DNA from: Flavobacteriales bacterium
GTDB lineage: Bacteria > Bacteroidota > Bacteroidia > NORP154
Direction: 5' to 3'
DNA: 18,722 nucleotides
Assembly (NCBI GenBank): GCA_012965625.1
Contig: DTSC01000028.1
Coordinates: forward strand, 1-18,722
This document shows positions 1 through 6,675 of the stretch, piece after piece; within the stretch, counting starts at the first letter, position 1, and every line of letters starts with the position of its first letter. The translations under genes were made by a program, and so were the position numbers. Under the pieces are notes generated by a model. The model was not told the origin of the DNA, ran no database searches, and was given only the letters and a program-made list of their open reading frames with translations.

Positions 1-1303
1 GATTATTATAGATGGTATCAGCATCACTCAAAAACAATGAAACAGGCTTGATAAGTATAATCCCTAAAAATAATGTGATAATAAAATTTTGTCGGAGCAA
101 GTCGTCCTTAGCAGGCATTAAATATCTAAAAAGCACAACTATAAAAAGAGGAATATAAGTATTCATAGCACCGTTACTATTCACGATACATGACATTATA
201 GCAAGAACTCCCGAAAGGACTAGAATTGTGTTTTTGTGATTCTTTTGAGTAATAAACCCTAGAATTACTGGCCCTGCCGTTATAGCTGCAATAGGAATTA
301 AGAATAGATAATGCCTGGGATCACTATGCATAGGAATGTAATGTTTGAAAGAGGTTGACATAAAATTGGCAGAGAGATAAGCAAGTAAAGTTATTAAAGG
401 GAAAAAAGCAGCTTCGTCGCTAATTGATACAAGCCTTTTAAAATTTATAGAACAAATTGCAGGAACTGAGAAAACAAGCCCCATTATCATATGTGTTTTG
501 GTGAAAAGTAATGGCAGGCCAATGGTAATTCGTTCTAAAAGTTTTAATAATGAATGTTGTTCATAACTGCTTATATTGTAGAAATTACTGGTATCAATAG
601 CTATAATGCGCTGCAGATAGTTTCCTGTAAAACCCTTGATTACTAACAGATAAAAACCTATCAGAACCCCCAAAAATAAGGAGGATAAAATCCAAAATTG
701 TATGTGTTTCTTTTGCAAAATATCAGATAATAACACAAACAAGCATATAGGCATAAGTAATAAAATTGCAGCTTTTGAAACAATGCCAAACAGCACAAAC
801 AATGAAAAAACCAAGGCATAAATAAAATCTTTGCTATTATTGTTTTTATACCGGTGAAAATAAATTGTTGCAACCAACCCAATACCTGCAAATGCCACAT
901 AAATATCCGGCATAAGCTTGTCGGAATAATATAAAGTCCATGGATTAAGAAAGAATAATGCCATAATAAAAATAAAAATCTCAGGGGAGAGGTTTTTAGA
1001 TGCTTTATAAACAATAAACATTGTAAGGATTGATACTAAAAGAGGAGGAATAGAAGATGCAAGATCAGATATGCCAAAAAGATAATATGAAAAGGCAGTA
1101 AAAAACAGAATTGTCCAACGATATGTGAAGTGATAATCGTTTAACAGGAAATTCCCCTCCAATATTGATGCAGAAAGCCTTGCATACATTAGATCATCAT
1201 AACCAAAGTGGCCATGAAATGCAGCAAAATGGTTGGTTAATAACAAGCCAATACACAAAAACAAAATAACTAAATTCGAATTTCCTTTAAGTATCTTATG
1301 CAT
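1..1303 (-). CDS. GT-C family membrane glycosyltransferase (PMT/ArnT-like), partial
   Basis: The frame stays open on the minus strand from ATG at 1303 to the window edge, giving about 434 residues with the C-terminus missing. The protein is very hydrophobic, with many membrane segments. After the first membrane helix comes the GT-C acidic motif YDDLMYARL (D36, D37), and a second loop carries SDKLMPD (D133); both are typical of the PMT/ArnT group (GT39/GT83-like), which transfers a sugar from a polyprenyl-phosphate sugar to a substrate on the outer face of the cytoplasmic membrane. The acceptor and sugar cannot be read from the sequence. It starts 43 bases after the pheS stop on the same strand, so it may be the last gene of the ppi-pheS operon. 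The assignment to the GT-C superfamily is fairly secure; the exact family is inferred. Confidence 0.8.
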   Translation of the reverse strand, partial: MHKILKGNSNLVILFLCIGLLLTNHFAAFHGHFGYDDLMYARLSASILEGNFLLNDYHFTYRWTILFFTAFSYYLFGISDLASSIPPLLVSILTMFIVYKASKNLSPEIFIFIMALFFLNPWTLYYSDKLMPDIYVAFAGIGLVATIYFHRYKNNNSKDFIYALVFSLFVLFGIVSKAAILLLMPICLFVLLSDILQKKHIQFWILSSLFLGVLIGFYLLVIKGFTGNYLQRIIAIDTSNFYNISSYEQHSLLKLLERITIGLPLLFTKTHMIMGLVFSVPAICSINFKRLVSISDEAAFFPLITLLAYLSANFMSTSFKHYIPMHSDPRHYLFLIPIAAITAGPVILGFITQKNHKNTILVLSGVLAIMSCIVNSNGAMNTYIPLFIVVLFRYLMPAKDDLLRQNFIITLFLGIILIKPVSLFLSDADTIYNN

Positions 1304-1346
1304 GGTTTAGAAGTAAGGAGAAGGCATGATGAAACCAACGACCAAT

Positions 1347-2372
1347 CTATAAAGTTGTCTTAAATTGGTCTAGAAATCGTCTATCATTCTCAAAGAAGAG
1401 CCTGATATCATCAATTTGATATTTTAGCATTGCAGGTCTTTCGATTCCAAGCCCAAAAGCATAACCGGTATATTTTGTACTATCGATATTGCAATTATCT
1501 AAAACTGCAGGATCAACCATGCCACAACCCAGAATCTCCACCCAACCACTATGTTTACATACAGAGCATCCATTCCCCTTGCATATTAAGCAGGAGATGT
1601 CCATTTCTGCCGATGGTTCTGTAAATGGAAAATAGGAAGGCCGAAAACGAATCTTTGTATTATCTCCAAACAGAGCTTGTGCAAAATAATATAGTGTTTG
1701 TTTCAAGTCTGCAAATGAAACTTCAAGATCTATATAAAGGCCTTCGATCTGATGAAAAATACAATGCGAACGGGCAGAAATAGTCTCATTTCTGTATACC
1801 CTGCCAGGGCAAATGATTCTAATTGGAGGATCAGAACTTTCCATGACTCTGATTTGTTGAGGAGACGTATGTGTTCTTAAAAGAATGTCTGGATTAGTTT
1901 GAATAAAGAAAGTATCCTGCATATCTCTTGCAGGATGATATTCCGGTATATTTAAGGCGGTAAAATTGTGCCAATCACTTTCAATTTCAGGACCCTCGGA
2001 TATCACAAAACCAATTCTTTCAAGAATACCGCACATTTCAGCACGAATAAGTGAAATTGGATGCCTGGATCCATTTGGAAAAGAAACACCAGGCATACTT
2101 AGATCGATATTCTTTTTTTCCCTACTGGAGCTTTTTGCCAAAGAATTATTAAGACCAGCAAATTTGGATTCAGCCCTTTCTTTTATATTATTTATTAATT
2201 GACCAAATTCTTTTCTGTTTTTTTGATTGGCATCTTTAAGTTTAGTGAAAAGCCCCCTTATAATACCCTTTTTTCCCAAAAACTTTATCCGAAATTCTTC
2301 AAGCTCAGAAGAATTGCTAGCTGAAAAAGAACTAATTTCTTTTAGTAAGCCATCAAGTTCTTTTTTTTCCAT
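1347..2372 (-). CDS. pheS: phenylalanine--tRNA ligase alpha subunit
   Basis: Catalytic alpha subunit of the heterotetrameric (alpha-beta)2 cytoplasmic Phe-tRNA synthetase, which charges tRNA-Phe. The 341-residue length is normal. Residues 1-90 form the N-terminal coiled-coil arm. The class II core follows: motif 1 region with RHP (103-105) and HPARD.QDTFF (146-156), motif 2 around RIICPGRVYRNE (185-196) to H207, and motif 3 FGLGIERPAML (306-316). The Ala of YAF (A305) is the residue that restricts the pocket to Phe. A four-cysteine knuckle (C261, C264, C269, C272) precedes GCGMVDP (282-288); many PheS proteins outside the gammaproteobacteria carry it. Pro at 313 in the motif 3 ER-x-AML stretch is slightly unusual. 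The start lies 3 bases after the stop of the upstream cyclophilin gene, indicating co-transcription. No pheT is seen in the window. Confidence 0.97.
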   Translation of the reverse strand: MEKKELDGLLKEISSFSASNSSELEEFRIKFLGKKGIIRGLFTKLKDANQKNRKEFGQLINNIKERAESKFAGLNNSLAKSSSREKKNIDLSMPGVSFPNGSRHPISLIRAEMCGILERIGFVISEGPEIESDWHNFTALNIPEYHPARDMQDTFFIQTNPDILLRTHTSPQQIRVMESSDPPIRIICPGRVYRNETISARSHCIFHQIEGLYIDLEVSFADLKQTLYYFAQALFGDNTKIRFRPSYFPFTEPSAEMDISCLICKGNGCSVCKHSGWVEILGCGMVDPAVLDNCNIDSTKYTGYAFGLGIERPAMLKYQIDDIRLFFENDRRFLDQFKTTL

Positions 2373-2375
2373 AAG

Positions 2376-3008
2376 TTATTTAACTGCTTTTAAATTGATT
2401 TCAATTGGTGTATTTGGGATGGTCCGGCTTGTAGGCACACCTGCAATTTTATCAATGATATCTAGGCCTTCTATAACCTCACCAAAAACGGTATAATCAC
2501 CATCTAAATGTGGTGTTCCCCCAATAGTGGTATAAGCATCTCGCTGCTGTTTGGTAAATTTTTGTTTCTTTCTTGGTTCCATAGCATTTAGGTCATTTTC
2601 TGTATGAATCCTGCCCTGTACTATATAAAACTGCGAGCCAGAAGATTCTTTTTTAGGATTTACTTGATCTCCCATTCTAGCTGCGCACAACGCGCCCTTT
2701 TTATGGATAAACCCAGGTAGAATTTCAGCTGGAATAGTAGCACCAATACTTCCAGCTCCATTTGAACCAGGTTTCCCCCCACCTTGGACCATAAAACCTT
2801 TTATAACTCTATGGAAGATTGAGCCATTCACTGCTCCTGTTTCCGCCAGGTTTAAAAAATTATCTCTATGTAGTGGTGTTTCATTGTAAAGTTTAACCTT
2901 AATGTTTCCCATGCTTGTCATGATCTCAACAACCTTTTCATCCTTTTGAGAAAAAGCAACCGTCGCCATTAAAATAAAAATTCCAAAGAGTAATAGATTT
3001 CGTTTCAT
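2376..3008 (-). CDS. periplasmic cyclophilin-type peptidyl-prolyl cis-trans isomerase
   Basis: Catalyses cis-trans isomerisation of X-Pro bonds and assists folding of exported proteins. I chose ATG at 3008 because it gives a clean signal peptide (MKRN, then a hydrophobic stretch ending around ATVAFSQ at 15-21); the frame is open further upstream but only adds an unlikely hydrophobic extension. The mature protein is a single cyclophilin domain with IFHRVIKGFMVQGGG (64-78), where R67 and Q75 match the catalytic Arg and substrate-binding Gln of cyclophilins, and with GSQFYIV (124-130) and DGDYTVFGEV (169-178). A lysine-rich insert (about 143-160) is typical of Bacteroidota versions. First gene of a likely operon with pheS, 3 bases downstream. 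Length is 210 residues. Export is predicted from the signal peptide; a lipobox is absent. Confidence 0.93.
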   Translation of the reverse strand: MKRNLLLFGIFILMATVAFSQKDEKVVEIMTSMGNIKVKLYNETPLHRDNFLNLAETGAVNGSIFHRVIKGFMVQGGGKPGSNGAGSIGATIPAEILPGFIHKKGALCAARMGDQVNPKKESSGSQFYIVQGRIHTENDLNAMEPRKKQKFTKQQRDAYTTIGGTPHLDGDYTVFGEVIEGLDIIDKIAGVPTSRTIPNTPIEINLKAVK

Positions 3009-3194
3009 TATTTGTGATTTAATAATTAAAAAGATTAATACTAACAAGCCTTAAGCCAAATCCAGAACAATATTAATAATATTTTCCTTTTTATTTGATA
3101 GAGTGCCGAGCCATTTTAAGGATGTTTTTTGATCCTCTTTCCATTTCCTGTATTATTTCATGAAGATTATTAAATTCGTCCAACAAGAATACTT

Positions 3195-3716
3195 ATGAGC
3201 AACATCGATATTATTTTAATTGTTCCAGTTGTTTGGGGGCTTTATCAGGGTTTTAAAAAAGGATTGGTAATTCAGGTAACCTCTTTCATTGCACTTGGGT
3301 TAGGGATATACGGAGCAATTAATTTTTCAAGTTTAGCGGTAACATATATTAGACCATTTTTTGACATAAACTTCAATTATATTTCAATTGTAGCTTTTGC
3401 AACAACTTTTCTGATCATAGTTATTGGCATACATTTTCTTGGAAAAGCAACAGAAAAAGTATTAAAATTAGCGGCACTTGGATTCTTTAATAAATTATTG
3501 GGTGCCATTTTTGGAGCTTTAAAAATCACGCTAATTCTTAGCGCGCTAGTCTTTCTTGTTGAAATGCTTAATAGTAATATTCAGATAATATCACATGAAA
3601 CAAAGAGCAAGTCATTATTTTATGAGCCCTTATCAAAAGTCATTACTGAAAGCATACCTCAGGCAAAAACCTTGATTGAACAAAAAACAGAGGAAATCCT
3701 GAGCGATGGCAAATAA
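3195..3716 (+). CDS. CvpA family membrane protein
   Basis: A 173-residue inner-membrane protein with four hydrophobic segments (about 5-24, 27-48, 62-83, 98-123). It shows the CvpA-family hallmarks: GFKKG (19-23) after the first membrane helix and NKLLGAIFGALK (99-110) before the last, followed by a charged cytoplasmic tail. CvpA was named for colicin V production in E. coli, but in most bacteria its function is unknown; roles in envelope stress have been proposed. The ATG directly precedes MSNID, the standard N-terminus length for the family. It stands alone on the plus strand, divergent from the cyclophilin gene and convergent with pgk, whose restored reading frame would end only 15 bases away. 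Confidence 0.85.
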   Translation: MSNIDIILIVPVVWGLYQGFKKGLVIQVTSFIALGLGIYGAINFSSLAVTYIRPFFDINFNYISIVAFATTFLIIVIGIHFLGKATEKVLKLAALGFFNKLLGAIFGALKITLILSALVFLVEMLNSNIQIISHETKSKSLFYEPLSKVITESIPQAKTLIEQKTEEILSDGK

Positions 3717-3731
3717 TAACTTTTAGCCAAT

Positions 3732-3805
3732 TTAGGGTATAATGGCTTTGCTGTTAATTGCCGCTATCCCTGGCAGCGTTTTCCCCTCAATATATTCTAA
3801 TAAAG
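3732..3805 (-). other. pgk: Displaced 3' end of pgk in the alternate frame
   Basis: Read one frame away from the upstream pgk frame, this stretch encodes LLEYIEGKTLPGIAAINSKA plus IIP and a TAA stop at 3732-3734, which is the conserved C-terminal segment of phosphoglycerate kinase (LEYxEGKxLPGI). It therefore belongs to pgk and not to a separate gene. Removing one G from the adjacent homopolymer joins it in frame. Confidence 0.93.
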
Positions 3806-4938
3806 CCCCCCCCCCCAGTAGAAACATAGCTTATTTTATCCCTGAGTTGGAATTTGTTTACTGCTGATACTGAATCTCCACCTCCAACAAGAGAGTAAGC
3901 ACCATTTTGGGTGGCTTCAGAAACTGCTTGTGCGATCTCCTTTGTGCCCTCTTGAAAGGCTGTTGTTTCAAAAACACCCATTGGCCCATTCCACATAATG
4001 GTTTTGGAATTAAGGATGACATTACGAAACAACTCAATGGTTTTAAAGCCAATATCAAGGCCTTTCCAATTGGTTGGAATTTCATTGATTGCCGTATATT
4101 TTAGAGGAGCATCATTTGAAATTTCCTGTGCATTAATGGAGTCTATAGGCAGATAAATTTGAACTCCCTTATCTGAAGCATTTTTCATTATTTTCAATGC
4201 AAGCTCTAGCCTATCTTCTTCAATCAAGGATGCCCCTATATTGCCTCCCGTAGCCTTTATAAAAGTATATGCCATACCTCCTCCTATTATAAGGTTGGTT
4301 ACCCTGTTTAATAATTGGTTGATAATTTCAATTTTCCCAGTGATTTTAGCCCCACCCAAAATTGCAGTAAACGGCTTTTTGCTTTCATTAAGGACTGTGT
4401 TAAGGCTTAACATTTCTTGATTCATTAAAAACCCAAACATTTTTTCATCAGCAAAATAATTGGCAATAATTGCTGTTGAAGCATGAGCCCTATGTGCAGT
4501 GCCAAAAGCATCATTGATATATACGTCGCCTAATTTTGAAAGAGACTTGGAGAAAAAATCATCACCCTTCTTCTCTCCGCCATGGAACCTTAAATTCTCC
4601 AGCAAAACCACCTGGCATTCTGATGCAGCCTGTACAACGGATTCTGCTTCTGGGCCTATACAGTCATTGGCAAAAAGCACTTCAGCTCCAATCAATTCAG
4701 ATAAATGTTGGCACAAATGCCGGAGAGAAAATTGTTCAGTATAACCATTTTTTGGACGTCCTAAATGCGACATCAAAATTGGAACACCTCCACCTTCCAA
4801 TACGCATTTAATTGTTGGCAGTGCAGCTAAAATCCTCGAATCATCAACAATAGAAAAAGAATCATCAAGTGGAACGTTAAAGTCTACTCGAATTAAAGCC
4901 CTTTTCCCTTTAAATTTATATGTTTCAATAGATTTCAT
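3787..4938 (-). CDS. pgk: phosphoglycerate kinase, C-terminus frameshifted
   Basis: Glycolytic enzyme transferring phosphate between 1,3-bisphosphoglycerate and ADP in the cytoplasm. As read, 383 residues. The N-domain carries RVDFNVP (17-23), SHLGRP (57-62), LENLRFH (113-119) and NDAFG.AHR.H (142-152); the C-domain carries GGAK (195-198), WNGPMGVFE (316-324), GGGDS (352-356) and STGGG (373-377). After STGGG the normal family sequence A-x-LEYxEGKxLPG is missing and the protein ends abruptly in GFIRIY. The expected continuation ALLEYIEGKTLPGIAAI is present in the next frame, ending in TAA at 3732-3734. An 11-base C run (3806-3816, plus strand) explains this: ten bases would restore a normal protein of about 401 residues. 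Most likely a sequencing or assembly error, otherwise a real frameshift or slippage site. Divergent from holB. Confidence 0.95.
   Translation of the reverse strand: MKSIETYKFKGKRALIRVDFNVPLDDSFSIVDDSRILAALPTIKCVLEGGGVPILMSHLGRPKNGYTEQFSLRHLCQHLSELIGAEVLFANDCIGPEAESVVQAASECQVVLLENLRFHGGEKKGDDFFSKSLSKLGDVYINDAFGTAHRAHASTAIIANYFADEKMFGFLMNQEMLSLNTVLNESKKPFTAILGGAKITGKIEIINQLLNRVTNLIIGGGMAYTFIKATGGNIGASLIEEDRLELALKIMKNASDKGVQIYLPIDSINAQEISNDAPLKYTAINEIPTNWKGLDIGFKTIELFRNVILNSKTIMWNGPMGVFETTAFQEGTKEIAQAVSEATQNGAYSLVGGGDSVSAVNKFQLRDKISYVSTGGGGFIRIY
3806..3816. repeat. Homopolymer run of 11 C (plus) / 11 G (coding strand) in pgk
   Basis: Eleven consecutive C on the plus strand encode the glycine-rich STGGG loop of pgk on the minus strand. 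Ten would keep the gene in frame (GGG GGG GGG GCT); eleven shift it to TGA at 3787-3789. Runs of this length are prone both to sequencing error and to polymerase or ribosome slippage. Confidence 0.97.
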
Positions 4939-4964
4939 AAAGGCGAAGTTATAGTTTATTTACC

Positions 4965-4972
4965 TATCTTTG
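4965..4972 (+). promoter_or_regulatory. Possible -7 element (TAnnTTTG) for holB
   Basis: TATCTTTG matches the Bacteroidota -7 consensus TAnnTTTG and lies 26 bases before the holB ATG in the short pgk-holB divergent spacer. No good -33 TTTG is found at the right distance, so this rests on one short motif. Confidence 0.25.
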
Positions 4973-4998
4973 ATTTGATAATAATCCTCTGCAAAAAG

Positions 4999-6135
4999 AT
5001 GTATTTTTCTGATGTTATTGGCCAAAGAGCAGTAAAAGAAAAACTGATATCTACGGTGACTGAAAATCGAGTAAGCCACGCCCAGCTGTTTTTGGGTCCA
5101 GAAGGCTCTGGAAACCTCCCATTAGCAATAGCCTATGCACAATATATTTCTTGCGAGGATAAGCTACCTAAAGATTCCTGTGGAATTTGTCATTCATGTT
5201 TATTGTTTTCAAAGTTGGCACACCCTGACCTTCATTTCATTTACCCAATTAATAAAACAAAAGAGGTTCAAAAACCCACTAGTGGCAAATTTATAAATCA
5301 ATGGCGTGAAATGGTCCTAACCAGCCCTTATTTTAGTCTGGGCCAATGGTATAATACACTAGGAATTGAAAACAAGCAGGGGATAATCAACAATGATGAT
5401 TGTAATGACATTATAAAAAAGCTGAGTCTTAAGTCCTTTGAATCGGAGTATAAAATCATGATAATTTGGATGCCAGAACAGTTATATCATTCTGTTGCAC
5501 CAAAATTGTTAAAGATCCTCGAAGAGCCCCCTGAAAAAACGCTGTTTTTGTTGGTTGCAGAAAACCAGGAAAAAATTATCAAAACGATTTTATCAAGAAC
5601 ACAGATTGTAAAATTAGGTTGGATAGATCCGAAAGATTTGAAAAAAGCCATAATATCAAAGCATAATACTAGTGAGAAAAAGGCAGATTTTTTAGTTGAC
5701 TATTCAGATGGAAGTTATATTGAAACGATTAGATTATTAGTGTCGAATGAGACTCGTGAATATAACAGCCGAGAATTTAAAAACTGGATGCGTCTTTGTT
5801 TTAAAACGGATTGGATCCAGACAACAGATTGGATAGAAACAATTGTAAAACTTGGAAGAGAACGACAAAAAAGTTTTCTAAAGTATTGCCTTGAAATGAT
5901 CCGTCAATGCTTGTTAATTGGATATGGTATTAATGAACTAAAAAGAGTTGAGGGCGAGGATAAAGTTTTTTTTACAAAATTCTCTCCTTTTGTCAGCGGA
6001 CATAATTGTATTCAATTAACGAACGCTTTAAATAAAGCACACCAAAATATTGAACGAAATGCTAACCCTAGATTATTGTTTATGGACCTTTCAATTAAGT
6101 TGGCAAGCCACTTAAAAAATAAATACGTAGCCTAG
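4999..6135 (+). CDS. holB: DNA polymerase III delta prime subunit
   Basis: Clamp-loader subunit that, with delta and tau/gamma, loads the beta clamp on DNA. I take ATG 4999 (MYFSDVIGQ) as the start because family members begin just before the F-x-D/E-VIGQ motif; an upstream extension in the same frame is not needed. The 378 residues contain the degenerate Walker A GPEGSGNLPLA (33-43) lacking the lysine, as expected for a non-ATP-hydrolysing delta prime; a zinc module with C52, C61, C64, C67 followed by HPDLHFI (75-81); LLKILEEPPEKT (160-171), the switch that precedes sensor 1; and LSRTQ (198-202), a variant of the SRC arginine-finger motif. The C-terminal collar domain is weakly conserved. 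First gene of a compact plus-strand run; gldH starts 43 bases later. Confidence 0.88.
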   Translation: MYFSDVIGQRAVKEKLISTVTENRVSHAQLFLGPEGSGNLPLAIAYAQYISCEDKLPKDSCGICHSCLLFSKLAHPDLHFIYPINKTKEVQKPTSGKFINQWREMVLTSPYFSLGQWYNTLGIENKQGIINNDDCNDIIKKLSLKSFESEYKIMIIWMPEQLYHSVAPKLLKILEEPPEKTLFLLVAENQEKIIKTILSRTQIVKLGWIDPKDLKKAIISKHNTSEKKADFLVDYSDGSYIETIRLLVSNETREYNSREFKNWMRLCFKTDWIQTTDWIETIVKLGRERQKSFLKYCLEMIRQCLLIGYGINELKRVEGEDKVFFTKFSPFVSGHNCIQLTNALNKAHQNIERNANPRLLFMDLSIKLASHLKNKYVA

Positions 6136-6178
6136 CCTGTTTAATAAAATAACTTTGCTCAAAGAAAAATTTCGTGCA

Positions 6179-6658
6179 ATGATAAAAAATCAAATTGTTT
6201 ATGTAATTATCATTTTGCTAACATCGTGTGATGTAAACAGGATTTATGAAAACAATAAAGAAATTAAATCAGGAATATGGAATGTTCATGACACAATTAC
6301 TTTTGATGTTGATCTACAGGACACGATTACACCCTTGAATTTTTATATCAATATAAGAAATGGAGGAATGTATCCTTATGCTAATCTTTACATGTTCGTG
6401 ACAACGCTTTTCCCAAATGGCGAAACGCACAGAGATACCGTTGAATGCATCCTTGCTGATAGCAAGGGATGGCTTGGAAGCGGCTTGGGAGATATCTGGG
6501 ACAATCAAATTCTATATCGCCGAGGAGTGCGAATCCCAATTCCGGGGAAATACGTTTTTTCCTATGAGCAGGCCCAAAGGTCTGGTGAGCTCCCATATAT
6601 TGAAAACCTGCCTTTTATTATGGATGTAGGGTTGAGAATAGAGAAACAAAACGAATAA
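6179..6658 (+). CDS. gldH: gliding motility lipoprotein GldH
   Basis: A 159-residue lipoprotein required for gliding in flavobacteria, where it belongs to the set of Gld lipoproteins linked to the gliding and type IX secretion apparatus; its molecular role is not settled. ATG 6179 gives a short lipoprotein signal ending in LLTSC (lipidated C17); a TTG at 6155 would add eight residues. The family hallmarks are visible: IRNGGMYPYANLYMFVTT (59-76), DTVEC.LAD (86-94), a GxGLGDIWDNQ-like stretch at 100-110, and the C-terminal IMDVGLRIE (147-155). Followed immediately by PBP1A, a conserved Bacteroidota arrangement. Its TAA stop overlaps an ATG (TAATG, 6656-6660) that is in frame with the PBP1A gene but hits a stop two codons later. 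Confidence 0.88.
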   Translation: MIKNQIVYVIIILLTSCDVNRIYENNKEIKSGIWNVHDTITFDVDLQDTITPLNFYINIRNGGMYPYANLYMFVTTLFPNGETHRDTVECILADSKGWLGSGLGDIWDNQILYRRGVRIPIPGKYVFSYEQAQRSGELPYIENLPFIMDVGLRIEKQNE

Positions 6659-6675
6659 TGGAATAACTCAGACAA

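Noticed and set aside
661..1014. Open frame of 117 codons on the minus strand
   Set aside because: It lies out of frame within the GT-C glycosyltransferase, whose frame is open across the whole 1-1303 region and shows family motifs.
1554..1592. Four-cysteine knuckle in PheS as a possible novelty
   Set aside because: This C-x2-C-x4-C-x2-C element before GCGMVDP is common in PheS proteins of many phyla.
4499..4811. Two overlapping plus-strand open frames
   Set aside because: Antisense shadows of pgk, which has clear family motifs here; their translations are compositionally odd and resemble nothing recognisable.
5095..5127. Loss of the Walker A lysine in HolB
   Set aside because: Delta prime subunits normally lack a functional ATP site, so this is expected and not a defect.
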